From contig CAYVTM010000001.1 in the NCBI GenBank assembly GCA_964454645.1, positions 496,001 through 560,000 of the forward strand: a stretch of 64,000 nt of DNA, in the 5' to 3' direction. The notes beneath the pieces are model-generated. The model did no database searches. It worked only from the letters and a program-made list of their open reading frames with translations, and was not told the DNA's origin. This document shows positions 53,384-62,504 of the stretch, piece by piece; the first letter of the stretch is position 1, and the number at the start of each line of letters is the position of its first letter. Position numbers and translations under genes: made by a program. This DNA comes from CAYVTM01 sp964454645. GTDB taxonomy: Bacteria; Bacteroidota; Bacteroidia; Sphingobacteriales; Sphingobacteriaceae.

Positions 53384-54597
53384 TTTATTATTTGTCTTTT
53401 CAATTTAGATTTATTTGCAGACAAAAAATCTGAAACTGTATAATCACTATGCAAAGCATTTGCATTTATTACTGCATCTAACAAGTGAGATCTATATATT
53501 CCAGATTTCAGCGTTAAATCGATTGCATAAGAATAAATTGAGCCATTTAGATGGGCCTGAAAATCAACCGTTGAATTACTAACAATAACACCATCGACAC
53601 GACACCCCTTTAAAAAAGTCATCTCCGAACGGTTATTTCCTAAAGCTATGATCATACCTTCTATGATTGATTCGCCACTGACGGTTAGGAGTGTTTTTTT
53701 AATATTAGATTCAAGTCGCTGATCGATCAGAACTAATGCCGAGGGGTAACGAATGTATACATCATTTTCTACCACTATCGAATCTATGGCAAAAGCCTGA
53801 ATTGACCCTATAAATTTCTCTTTAAAATGAATACTGGGTGCAATCAGAATGATATCGTTTAATGTAGATGTAGAATCAACGATAATCGAATGTTCAGACC
53901 TGACAATTATATTTCCAATTAATGTTTTGTTCCGAAGATCTATCAGTTCCTCTGAGAAGTATAAGAACTCACTATTATGAAAAGAATTAATAATGGTATC
54001 TCCCAACAATTCATTAGGGGGGTACGCCTTGTTTTGTAAATTTAATATCGCCCTGTTGCATCCTTCGAAATCAAATCCCTTAACCTGTTTTGAGCTTTTA
54101 TATACTTTACCATTAATTAATCTGTCGCCCGAGAAGTGTTTATTTTCAGCATAGCCCCTCTTCACACTTTTTTCAGGTAAGAAACAAGTACCATTGATCT
54201 TTGTATTTCCCGATAATGTTAAAGCTTCATTTTTATCTGCCAGGTATATAGCTACCGGAATATACTTATTACCTATCATTAAAACTTTCTTCAGTGTATC
54301 TGTTCCAATATGGTTTTCTATTATGAGTTTCTTATAAACTCCCCAATAATCTGATGTGATAGTAGCAAAATCCTGCTCATCCTTAAAGATATCAATATGC
54401 CTTTTTCCATCAGACCATAAAGACGAGTCGGAACAAACGAGCGCAAGGGTAGAGTTAAAGTTCCGGTGAAGTTTTTTATTTGTAATGTTTTCGATGACTT
54501 GCAGTTTATAATAATATGACATTAATAATAATGAAGATATAACTACTGTCATTAGAAGCATCATAACCAAAGAAATTAATAATGAACCTGCTCTCAT
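53371..54597 (-). CDS. GspK-like pseudopilin with beta-helix-like body
   Basis: A 408-aa protein. N-terminus MRAGSLLISLVMMLLMTVVISSLLLM would cleave after Gly4 and lacks Glu at +5, the hallmark of the large minor pseudopilin GspK. The body is unlike GspK: from ~110 on it has repeated short strands (LSGNTKINGTCFLPEKSV, SIIVDSTSTLNDIILIAPSIHFKEKF, DSIVVENDVYIRYPSALVLID) suggesting a beta-helix as in polymer-forming/bactofilin-like proteins. Order in the operon (K-I-J-F) supports the GspK assignment as a tip subunit. Confidence 0.6.
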   Translation of the reverse strand: MRAGSLLISLVMMLLMTVVISSLLLMSYYYKLQVIENITNKKLHRNFNSTLALVCSDSSLWSDGKRHIDIFKDEQDFATITSDYWGVYKKLIIENHIGTDTLKKVLMIGNKYIPVAIYLADKNEALTLSGNTKINGTCFLPEKSVKRGYAENKHFSGDRLINGKVYKSSKQVKGFDFEGCNRAILNLQNKAYPPNELLGDTIINSFHNSEFLYFSEELIDLRNKTLIGNIIVRSEHSIIVDSTSTLNDIILIAPSIHFKEKFIGSIQAFAIDSIVVENDVYIRYPSALVLIDQRLESNIKKTLLTVSGESIIEGMIIALGNNRSEMTFLKGCRVDGVIVSNSTVDFQAHLNGSIYSYAIDLTLKSGIYRSHLLDAVINANALHSDYTVSDFLSANKSKLKRQIIKWLK

Positions 54598-54633
54598 GAG
54601 TTTAACAAATAATTATACGTCATCATACTCTAT

Positions 54634-55374
54634 TTACTGCTTACGCCATATACTGTTTCTTTTATCGGGGTGTGGTATAGTTAATGTATCAGACACACTT
54701 TTTCCTGTTTTCAGTTTAGTATTTTCGGGAAGCGGGTCTAAATGTGTTTTATTTACTTGTCCAGTTGTATCAACTGATACTGGTGTATTAGAAACAATCT
54801 TTTTTTTACTTTTTTTCTTACTTTTGGTAACCAGTTTTCCGTTATTATATTTATGTACGATTACGGTATCTTTCAGAAAAGTCTTATGATGACCCGACTT
54901 TAACCCATTCTTGTAATGAATCTCTTCTAAAAGTACCCCATCTGAAGAATAAGCAATATACTTACCATTGTATACTCCCTGTTTATACTCGATCACTTCT
55001 TTTAGTTTACCATCAGAATACCATGATTTCCAAATACTATCTTTCAAGCCATATTTATAGTATCCCACCAAGAGCAATTTACGTGTTTCCCGATCGTAAA
55101 CTTTATAAATACCATCCAGTAGTTTTCCATAATAACCGCCGTATGTATTATATATCTGTGAGGACTTAAACCAATAATATTCACGATCGTTTTCAATTTT
55201 TATTCGCACATTCGGATCTGTACAAACAGAGGCTATAATATACTCTTTATCCCTCTGAATGTTAACTTGAGTATTTAAAGTCTTATCGATATAAAGAAGA
55301 TTTCTTTGTGAATAAAGTTGTGTCTTATGAAGAATAAGAAAACACAGAATAAAGAATATACTTATATTTTTCAT
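54634..55374 (-). CDS. Exported MORN/YwqK-like repeat protein in the secretion operon
   Basis: A 246-aa secreted protein. Signal peptide (ISIFFILCFLILHKTQLYS); residues ~85-180 hold YwqK/MORN-type repeats (GYYKYGLKDSIWKSWYSDGKLKEVIEYKQGVYNGKYIAYSSDG VLL spanning three units), then a basic tail (KKKSKKK) and a Pro/Thr-rich end. The name YwqK antitoxin in databases is misleading; the repeat is a structural beta-hairpin. Its ATG overlaps the stop of the GspC-like gene by 4 bp, so it belongs to the secretion operon, where such a protein is not a usual component. Confidence 0.75.
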   Translation of the reverse strand: MKNISIFFILCFLILHKTQLYSQRNLLYIDKTLNTQVNIQRDKEYIIASVCTDPNVRIKIENDREYYWFKSSQIYNTYGGYYGKLLDGIYKVYDRETRKLLLVGYYKYGLKDSIWKSWYSDGKLKEVIEYKQGVYNGKYIAYSSDGVLLEEIHYKNGLKSGHHKTFLKDTVIVHKYNNGKLVTKSKKKSKKKIVSNTPVSVDTTGQVNKTHLDPLPENTKLKTGKSVSDTLTIPHPDKRNSIWRKQ

Positions 55375-55859
55375 TTCTTAATTGTGAATTTATAAGTCTT
55401 ATACAGGACTATTGCTGAATCAGTCGTAATTCTAGTAAAATATAAATCTTCTATTTTTGCTCCCTCAACAACAATATATTCCTTATTTAAAATTTTCACT
55501 ATTGCTATGTTCTTTCCATTCAACTTATTTTGAATTAACCCTTTATATTCAAGTTCCGGAGGCCGTTCAACCAATTCAGGATCTTTCTTATTGATATAGC
55601 TACGTGTATAAGTGTTTTTTATTGGGGCCGGCTTATCTTTATCGCTCATAAGTTTAGTTCTTTCACCCAAAAAAGGATCTCGCTTATACAGATAAATAGT
55701 CCGTAGACTATCTATCTGTATCTCTTCCACAATTTTGTTGCCTACAGAAACTTTACTTGTATTATGTACACTATCTTTGTTAATTATTTTAAATATAATC
55801 ATTCCCCATATAATTAATACAAACACTAATAATAGAATTGTCAATAATTTATTCTTCAT
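55371..55859 (-). CDS. GspC/PilP-like protein
   Basis: A 162-aa inner-membrane protein with one TM (residues ~5-24, LLTILLLVFVLIIWGMIIFK) and a periplasmic domain having the RDPFLGE block and a later LEYKGLIQNKLNGKNIAIVKILNKEYIVVEGAKIED block, matching the HR/PilP beta-domain pattern that contacts the secretin. Overlaps the next gene by four bases. It probably links the inner-membrane platform to the secretin. Confidence 0.75.
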   Translation of the reverse strand: MKNKLLTILLLVFVLIIWGMIIFKIINKDSVHNTSKVSVGNKIVEEIQIDSLRTIYLYKRDPFLGERTKLMSDKDKPAPIKNTYTRSYINKKDPELVERPPELEYKGLIQNKLNGKNIAIVKILNKEYIVVEGAKIEDLYFTRITTDSAIVLYKTYKFTIKK

Positions 55860-55860
55860 C

Positions 55861-56808
55861 CTATTGAATAATAAATGACCACATCAAACTCAACATACCA
55901 GAATTTCCGGCTTTATCAACCGCTTTCACTCTCCAATATATCTGTTCCCCACTATTACCTAAGGTAAACAGATATTTATTTACATTTAACTGAACAGGAA
56001 AGTTGGTATTATACAAAGTCGTCGAGTCGTTCTTATAGATATATAAAAAATACAGGTCGGCATCACTTCCTACAGACCAGTTCAACATAACCGGTTTAAC
56101 AACGAAATGTCCGTTTGAAGGTGAATTAAGCACCACAGGACCAGGAGGAGTTTTGTCGTAAACCATAATATAGGTATCTGACCACAATGATGAATCGGAT
56201 TGATTTTCCGCTCTCACTCTCCACTGGTAGTGGCCCTCTGCCGGAAACTCAAAGTTATATATTAACGATTGAGATGTAATATTTACAAGTGGAGAATTCC
56301 CATTTATCAGGTTGTTGGTATCTATTTGTAATCTGTAGTGATCTGCACCAAACAACATATTCCACTTTAACACATTAGATACTTTGTTTGTAACATAATT
56401 ATTTATTGGCTCTGTAAGACGCACATACTGATTCGATATCTCTGCAGTATCTATTACAAACGAATTTGTCGAGAAAACAGTCATACTACTACCATTCATT
56501 GCCTTTACTCTCCATTCGTATTTACCGGGTTGAAGAGTAAAATTCAGTTTATTGGTTTTGACAATAGTATCAGTTATTAAATTTGTAATAGCATTAAAAG
56601 ATGGAGCAACAATTTGCACCTCATAGCTCAGTGCATCTTCAATAGTCTCCCACCAGAACTGAACATTATACGAATGTAAGTGAGCATTGGAAGACGGAAA
56701 ATATAAAACAACGTTTTTCTCAGATAGAGATTCCTCAAATATCTCGTTACATCCAATTATAAAAAAAGAGATAATAAAAATTAGCCTGTAAATAATATTC
56801 TGCTTCAT
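55861..56808 (-). CDS. Lipoprotein with three Fn3-like domains in the secretion operon
   Basis: A 315-aa lipoprotein (lipobox FFIIGCN, Cys ~20) with three Fn3/Ig-like repeats: each has a W-x-W...Y.(L/V)Q(I/V) and Y.WRV(K/R)A pattern, at ~36-118, ~128-220 and ~225-312. Fn3 domains of this type bind proteins or glycans. It is coupled by ATGA overlap to the GspM/PilO-like gene. A dedicated pilotin or surface adaptor of the secretin is inferred; no GspS homology is visible. Confidence 0.75.
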   Translation of the reverse strand: MKQNIIYRLIFIISFFIIGCNEIFEESLSEKNVVLYFPSSNAHLHSYNVQFWWETIEDALSYEVQIVAPSFNAITNLITDTIVKTNKLNFTLQPGKYEWRVKAMNGSSMTVFSTNSFVIDTAEISNQYVRLTEPINNYVTNKVSNVLKWNMLFGADHYRLQIDTNNLINGNSPLVNITSQSLIYNFEFPAEGHYQWRVRAENQSDSSLWSDTYIMVYDKTPPGPVVLNSPSNGHFVVKPVMLNWSVGSDADLYFLYIYKNDSTTLYNTNFPVQLNVNKYLFTLGNSGEQIYWRVKAVDKAGNSGMLSLMWSFIIQ

Positions 56809-57344
56809 AATTTATCAGATTGAATATTCTGCATATATATTGTTAATACCAGTCGATTTTTTTTGCTCCTATTATCATATATTGTTTTAAATGATGAGGA
56901 GCTCACAAAGTAACAAGCATCACTTAGCTCAATGTCTCTTAAAGTATTGATCAGTTCATAAAAACTCCCCTCAATATCTATTTGATAAGTTACAATTGAT
57001 ACTGTCTTATTCCAGGAACTATATATCTGATCCGGCAAAGTCACAACCTTTGTATGGTTCATTCTGCATATAGAACTTAGAGTATTTATAAAAAGACCTG
57101 ATGAATCTGAATATTGAGCATATCTAATCTTATTAAATATTTTTTCTTCAACCCGATTATTTTCTGTAGCTGACCCAACACCCGGGGGGCTTTCATAATT
57201 ACTAATTGTCTGATTAATAATCTTATTTTGATCATACAAAGAAATAACAGGATCTGTTACTTTTCGAAAAGCAATCAAAAAGAGTATAATAACTCCTATC
57301 CATATATACACATGTGCTTTTTTTTGAGATAATATCTTTTTCAT
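56805..57344 (-). CDS. GspM/PilO-like inner-membrane protein
   Basis: A 179-aa protein with one N-terminal TM (residues ~11-31, VYIWIGVIILFLIAFRKVTD), a short coiled coil and a ferredoxin-like periplasmic domain; the LPDQ and VTYQIDIEGSFYELINTLRDIELSDACYFVSS segments fit PilO (V-x-L-x-GxY-xLxxFLxxL pattern). It follows the GspL-like gene with 4-bp overlap. Confidence 0.75.
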   Translation of the reverse strand: MKKILSQKKAHVYIWIGVIILFLIAFRKVTDPVISLYDQNKIINQTISNYESPPGVGSATENNRVEEKIFNKIRYAQYSDSSGLFINTLSSICRMNHTKVVTLPDQIYSSWNKTVSIVTYQIDIEGSFYELINTLRDIELSDACYFVSSSSFKTIYDNRSKKNRLVLTIYMQNIQSDKL

Positions 57345-58603
57345 TTCCGATTCTTAATTCCCTTAATCTTTATATAAAGATTAAAAAAACCTCTCTTTTG
57401 ATTACTATCAAATTCATAATCTATAATTTGGATATTCGACACCCATTTATAAGCTTTCATACTAAGGGCAAACTCATTCACACTATGAATATCACTAGAA
57501 GAACCCTTTATTTTTATAACTCCTGCTTCAAATACAGGTGACCGGAGTTCTCGGCTTTTTGTTTCATTATATGCATGAAGTGTTAATTCGGTAAGTATAA
57601 TATCATCCGGAACCTCCTTCGCTATGTAATCTACATAATAGTGGCTTTCCATCCAATTAAACCATTCTTCATTTTGAGCAAATACAATAATCTGATCATC
57701 AATATCTGCTATTCTATTTAATTGAATATTTCGATCTTTAATAGACTGCTCGAGCATACTTAATTCCCTATTTGTCTTATTCAATGAATAGGAAAACAAA
57801 TATGTAACCAGTAACACAAATATTATTCCACTCAATCCATATTTAAGAGCTTTTATCGATTTCCTATAGTTTATATTTTGCTGTTGATAAAGATTAACCG
57901 ACTCAATGATGGGGTATTTTAGTTTATGGAAAAAAGAATAGGGCAACATTCCCATAAGTAATGAAGCATATAAACCTGCATATTTACTATCAATATTTTC
58001 TTCAGCAATTGATATAATATTTTGGGATTCATCAAAGCTTTGTCCGTATTCATCCAAACAATTAGACTCAAAGGACAATAAACGATCCTGAATGGCTAGA
58101 TTCGTTTTGGTTTTACCCATAATATCCAATAAAAGATCGAACTCGTAAAAACCAAAAACTACTTTATTAACGTTTATCCCTTTTATACTAAGGTCTGCAA
58201 TAAATGAATCAATTAATTCCCTGCGTGATATTGAAGAAAATATCCACTTTTCATTTTCATAGTATTGTACATAAAAATCTTTGGGATTAGCGTTGGGTAA
58301 TATTAGCTCAATATTATATTTTTTTTCATTTTTATCCGTAGCCGAATATTTTTTATGTACAATATTTTTACCCTCAAAGAGTAAAGCAACATCGTCCGAA
58401 TCTTTTAAACTGATAATTAAATCTTCAAATGAAGAAATAGCAACTATAATTTTATCTATAACAACAATATTTCTTTTCTTAGTAAGGATCATAACAGTAT
58501 ACTCATAGGTAGCCCCATTCCAGTATATCATCACCCCTGTCCTACTTTTAGATAAGGGAGTTGAGTTTAAAAATGCAAACAATTGTTTAACACCCATTGT
58601 CAT
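57341..58603 (-). CDS. GspL-like protein (PilM-PilN type fusion)
   Basis: A 420-aa protein. The cytoplasmic N-part (~1-250) resembles the degenerate actin-like PilM/GspL domain; one TM at ~260-282 (GLSGIIFVLLVTYLFSYSL); a coiled coil; and a PilN-like ferredoxin domain (IKIKGSSSDIHSVNEFALSMKAYKWVSNIQIIDYEFD). It would connect the GspE ATPase to the periplasmic parts. The ATP-binding motifs of PilM are not evident, as in GspL. Overlaps the secretin stop by one base. Confidence 0.75.
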   Translation of the reverse strand: MTMGVKQLFAFLNSTPLSKSRTGVMIYWNGATYEYTVMILTKKRNIVVIDKIIVAISSFEDLIISLKDSDDVALLFEGKNIVHKKYSATDKNEKKYNIELILPNANPKDFYVQYYENEKWIFSSISRRELIDSFIADLSIKGINVNKVVFGFYEFDLLLDIMGKTKTNLAIQDRLLSFESNCLDEYGQSFDESQNIISIAEENIDSKYAGLYASLLMGMLPYSFFHKLKYPIIESVNLYQQQNINYRKSIKALKYGLSGIIFVLLVTYLFSYSLNKTNRELSMLEQSIKDRNIQLNRIADIDDQIIVFAQNEEWFNWMESHYYVDYIAKEVPDDIILTELTLHAYNETKSRELRSPVFEAGVIKIKGSSSDIHSVNEFALSMKAYKWVSNIQIIDYEFDSNQKRGFFNLYIKIKGIKNRK

Positions 58604-60564
58604 TAATATAATATTGTTGGTTTAATAAAAACTATTGAAACAACTTTATTTGTTGATTTAGTTCGACTACTAAATATCCATTTAAGTACAGGGATTCTAG
58701 AGAGAACGGGGATTCCGGTTCCTCCATCGCTTTTCTCATTCCGCTCCAATCCACCCAAGACTATCATTTCCTCATTTCTTACCCTGATAATAGATTTAAA
58801 CTGACTAGTTGCCGAAGGTGGGGGAGCATTATTAACAGCCTCTCCAATAAAATCGGAAATATTGACATCAATTTTAAGTGTAACCTGATCGTCTCCGGAT
58901 ATAACAGGTGATATCCCAATTGAAAGGTTTGCTTGAACAGGATTATACTGCTGTGTTATAACCGTCTGGGGACTTAATGAACCCAGCACATTTTGAGTAG
59001 TGATACTATAATATCTTGTACTTCCAATAGTTAAGTTCGCTTCGTGGCCATTTAATGTTGTTAATTTAGGCATCGATCGTACCTCAACGTTACTATTATC
59101 TTCTAAAGCACTTAATCCAAAATAAAAGTTGGGACTTACACGTCCTAAATTAACTGTATTATTAGATCCGAGCTTTGACAAGAAATCATTGATGGATCTT
59201 GATCCGAAATTAAAGTCTATACCGGGTAATATTGTCCCTCCTGTACGTACAGAATCGGATACGCCAGCCTTAATACCCGTCTTGATACTCTTACCTTTTC
59301 TAACATCCACTAAAATCACTTCAATCGTAACCATCGGAACAATTTTATCGATTGAAGTAATAAAGTTTTGTATTTCCACAATCTGGGGGTAAGAACCTGT
59401 TAAGAGAACACTATTAAGCTCCTTAAACTCCTTAATTTCAACTCCCTTTTTTATATCTGCCGGTATGCTTTCAACAACATTATCCAAAGGGCGATTAAAT
59501 AATTGCATGACTTTAGTTGCTCTAATTCCTTCAGACTTCCGATCACCAATTAAGTATAGTCCATACTCATACTTAAATGTGTAATCAGTTCCATTAAATA
59601 AATAATGTAAAAAATTTTGAAAGCTGACATTACTAACATTAATTGTTGCATTTCCTTTTAAGTCCGAATAAATAAAATAGCTTAGATTAAGCTCTGTTGC
59701 TACTACTTTTATAATATCAAGTATGGGCACATTAACTGCATCCAATTCAATACGTTTTTCTCCAGGTGTATCTTCCGAAATATTAAAATAGAATCCCGCT
59801 TGTTGCTGGCTAATTTTTTTACGCTTATTTTTTTTATCAGCATTTGAGCTATTTTGTTTTCCTATATATTGTGTATTTAATGACTCCAAAGGATCTTCAT
59901 TATCAGGTAAACGCTCTATCACATACACCCCGTCCTGGGTTTTACTAACAAGTAACCTATTAGCGAAAACAAATTTTTCAATTGCACTTTCAAATTGTAA
60001 ATTTTCGATATACACACTAACAAGCATATTCTCCAAGCCAGGAGAAAGAATTATATTTTTCTTTGTTATTTGGACAATCTTCCTAACAACTTGACTTAGC
60101 GTATCGGACTTTAAATCAAGATTAAGTTGATTTTTTAAACTATTATAATGGATAGATAATTCCTTTGATTTAGGTTTTTCAGGCTCTGACAGAGGAGGTA
60201 TATATTTGGAAAAGGACATAATATTTCCAGTAAACCTTATATCTAAATCATGCTCTTTAACCAAGAAAAGTATAATATTCGAGACTTTCTCCTGCTTGAA
60301 ACTATTAAAAAGCTTAATGTCAATAGCAGGGTCGATATTAATATTTAAGTTATTAGCTTCTGCAATTGCTCTCAGAAACTCCTGTAAACTTACTCCGGAA
60401 ACAGAAAAGTCAATTTTCTGATCTAATCCATAAACATTTAAAGCAACTTCATTTAACCGCCTCTCAATTAACTGAAAGCGATCCATTTCCTGAGTCTTTC
60501 CAATTAGTGGAAACGAAAGGGTCAGAAACAAAAAGACTATAATTCTATTGTATGTTTTTCTCAC
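58603..60564 (-). CDS. Type II/IV secretin (GspD/PilQ-like)
   Basis: A 653-aa outer-membrane channel. Signal peptide at 1-24; two STN/N0-like repeats (FSVSGVSLQEFLRAIAEANNLNIN and LDAVNVPILDIIKVVATELNLSYFI); N1/N3 region; then the secretin core from VPMVTIEVILVDVRKGKSIKTG to the conserved GGLERNEKSDGGTGIPVLSRIPVLKWIFSSRTK end and IVFIKPTI. A duplicated STN region makes it slightly unusual. Forms the ring through which effector or pilus exits. Confidence 0.92.
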   Translation of the reverse strand: MRKTYNRIIVFLFLTLSFPLIGKTQEMDRFQLIERRLNEVALNVYGLDQKIDFSVSGVSLQEFLRAIAEANNLNINIDPAIDIKLFNSFKQEKVSNIILFLVKEHDLDIRFTGNIMSFSKYIPPLSEPEKPKSKELSIHYNSLKNQLNLDLKSDTLSQVVRKIVQITKKNIILSPGLENMLVSVYIENLQFESAIEKFVFANRLLVSKTQDGVYVIERLPDNEDPLESLNTQYIGKQNSSNADKKNKRKKISQQQAGFYFNISEDTPGEKRIELDAVNVPILDIIKVVATELNLSYFIYSDLKGNATINVSNVSFQNFLHYLFNGTDYTFKYEYGLYLIGDRKSEGIRATKVMQLFNRPLDNVVESIPADIKKGVEIKEFKELNSVLLTGSYPQIVEIQNFITSIDKIVPMVTIEVILVDVRKGKSIKTGIKAGVSDSVRTGGTILPGIDFNFGSRSINDFLSKLGSNNTVNLGRVSPNFYFGLSALEDNSNVEVRSMPKLTTLNGHEANLTIGSTRYYSITTQNVLGSLSPQTVITQQYNPVQANLSIGISPVISGDDQVTLKIDVNISDFIGEAVNNAPPPSATSQFKSIIRVRNEEMIVLGGLERNEKSDGGTGIPVLSRIPVLKWIFSSRTKSTNKVVSIVFIKPTILY

Positions 60565-60575
60565 CTAATTATATT

Positions 60576-62000
60576 TTAATTATTTACTAATAAAGGATAA
60601 ACCTCATCTATTGAGGTCATTCCATTCTCGAACAGGCTAAAAGCATTTTGAGACAATGTAGATATTCCTTTCTTTACTAACACATCGTTAATATCTTGCC
60701 GGTTTTGTTTAATTGATTCCACAAGTTCTTTGTCTATCGGAATCACCTCATATAAGGCGTGCCGCCCCTTATAGCCGGTATAATAACACTCTTCACAACC
60801 AACAGGAGTATAATGTTCTCTTATTAACTTAGTAGGGGTAAAATTCGAGGGAAACAATATCGAATCAAACGCTTTACATTGTTTGCAATTATTACAAAGC
60901 AACCTAACCAGACGTTGTGCAACAGTAGTGTTAAGTGTATTTGCGAGCAGGAAAGGGGGTATATCCATATCTACTAATCTCGAAATGGTTCCCCATGCAG
61001 AGTTAGTATGAATAGTTGAAAGCACCAGATGTCCTGTTAGTGCTGCCCTTATAGCCATTGCAGCCGTTTCAGCATCACGGATTTCACCGACCATAATAAT
61101 ATCCGGATCTTGCCTTAAAAAAGTTCTTAAAGTACTTGCAAAACTCAGCCCAATGTTTTCTTTCAATTGTACCTGATTAATACCTTCCAGCGTATATTCT
61201 ATCGGGTCTTCAATAGTCAGAATATTCCGGGTAAGCTTATTCAATAGTTTTAACGTTGCATACAGAGTAGTTGTCTTACCTGACCCAGTTGGTCCGCTAA
61301 TCAAAATTATACCATTCGGTTTCTTAAGGCCACTCAGATAATTTTCCATATCTTTGGGAGAAAAGCCTAATGCATCAAGTGATATGTGAGAAGAGTCATT
61401 ACTCAATAATCGCAGAACAACCTTTTCACCATATAGGGTTGGCAAAACAGATACCCTTATATCGAAAGAAATCCCCTCAACATTAAAATATAATCTACCA
61501 TCCTGAGGTAATCTCTTTTCTGCTATATCTAAATTTGAAACTATCTTTATTTTGTTGATCAGTAAGGGATATTCGCTTGGCGCAATCGTATATCGTTCTA
61601 CCATTAACCCATCAATCCGAAAACGAATCCTGCACTTTTCCTCATAAATTTCAATATGTATATCACTGCTCTTAAGCCGTTTTGCGTCCGAAATTAAATC
61701 GGTAAGAAAATTTACAGAATCAATACTGGAATTAAATTTGGCTACACTATCCGCAGAATTGGCTTTACGATAATATACTCCTAATAATTTATCAATCTCA
61801 TTGGAAATATGCGGAATCAATTCTACTTCTCTCCCTGTCAATAGCTGAATCTCATTTATGATAGCCTCATCATCCTGATCAGTAATGAATCTAATGCGAT
61901 TACCATCAAGTCCTATAGGTATAATGCGATAATACCATGCCTGATCAGGGGTAATCAGTTTTATAGTATTGGGATCCGGAATAAAACTCTCTGAGATCAT
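60576..62000 (-). CDS. GspE/PulE-type secretion ATPase
   Basis: A 474-aa traffic ATPase. N-domain (~1-110); Walker A GPTGSGKTTTLYATL at ~237; Asp box LTIEDPIEY; Walker B PDIIMVGEIRDAETA; His box LSTIHTNSAWGTISR; and a zinc tetracysteine LLCNNCKQCKAFD/CEECYYTGYKGR, which marks the GspE/PilB group rather than retraction ATPases. No PilT-like gene is in the window, favouring secretion over retractile pili. Confidence 0.94.
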   Translation of the reverse strand: MISESFIPDPNTIKLITPDQAWYYRIIPIGLDGNRIRFITDQDDEAIINEIQLLTGREVELIPHISNEIDKLLGVYYRKANSADSVAKFNSSIDSVNFLTDLISDAKRLKSSDIHIEIYEEKCRIRFRIDGLMVERYTIAPSEYPLLINKIKIVSNLDIAEKRLPQDGRLYFNVEGISFDIRVSVLPTLYGEKVVLRLLSNDSSHISLDALGFSPKDMENYLSGLKKPNGIILISGPTGSGKTTTLYATLKLLNKLTRNILTIEDPIEYTLEGINQVQLKENIGLSFASTLRTFLRQDPDIIMVGEIRDAETAAMAIRAALTGHLVLSTIHTNSAWGTISRLVDMDIPPFLLANTLNTTVAQRLVRLLCNNCKQCKAFDSILFPSNFTPTKLIREHYTPVGCEECYYTGYKGRHALYEVIPIDKELVESIKQNRQDINDVLVKKGISTLSQNAFSLFENGMTSIDEVYPLLVNN

Positions 62001-62003
62001 GTG

Positions 62004-62504
62004 TTATTGTAGGTTTATCAATAAAGTATAAAGAAATTCCGGATTAAAATAAATTAGTACCTGAAAACCTAAAGCAAAAATGCCTTGCAATGCTACTAAA
62101 GGTATATTTTTATTAAAACTTCTCTTAAAACAACTCATACTAACCGAAACGAGAATGCTAAAAACAAGACTCGATACCAAAAAAATTAAAAATTGATATG
62201 TATCAAACCATCCTGCAACAACTAACATAAATAATATATCGCCCATACCTAAATAAGATTCATTTAAATTAATCCATTTTTTATGTTTTAAAGAAAAATA
62301 AAGCTTTAAGAGCAATATTTGAATAATGATAATCGCAACATTGAGTATCCATGAATAATGTAGATGACTGTTATTTAAAAAATACATCACAGTTGTAACA
62401 GACATTAGGCAGATTAGTACATATACAGAAATAGATCTATATAATAGATCCTGGACAATCAAAATCGATGTTAACATCCAAAGAATGCAATATAAAAAAA
62501 ACAT
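62004..62504 (-). CDS. Short prepilin peptidase (A24-like, without methylase domain)
   Basis: A 166-aa protein with about five TM segments. The catalytic aspartates appear as Asp19 (VQDLLYRSIS) and Asp89 in the GxGD-type motif YLGMGDILFM. The N-terminal cytoplasmic methyltransferase/zinc region of full GspO/PilD is absent, as in the TadV/CpaA type. It is coupled to the pseudopilin gene upstream (the 62504 base is shared). Processes the pseudopilins; N-methylation would need another enzyme or be missing. Confidence 0.75.
   Translation of the reverse strand: MFFLYCILWMLTSILIVQDLLYRSISVYVLICLMSVTTVMYFLNNSHLHYSWILNVAIIIIQILLLKLYFSLKHKKWINLNESYLGMGDILFMLVVAGWFDTYQFLIFLVSSLVFSILVSVSMSCFKRSFNKNIPLVALQGIFALGFQVLIYFNPEFLYTLLINLQ

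Noticed and set aside
54634..55374. Toxin-antitoxin role for the YwqK-like gene
   Set aside because: The database name is historical; the protein is secreted, lacks a partner toxin and sits inside the secretion operon.
57341..58603. PilM-PilN fusion as a novelty
   Set aside because: GspL is naturally this combination, so the layout is expected for a type II-like system.
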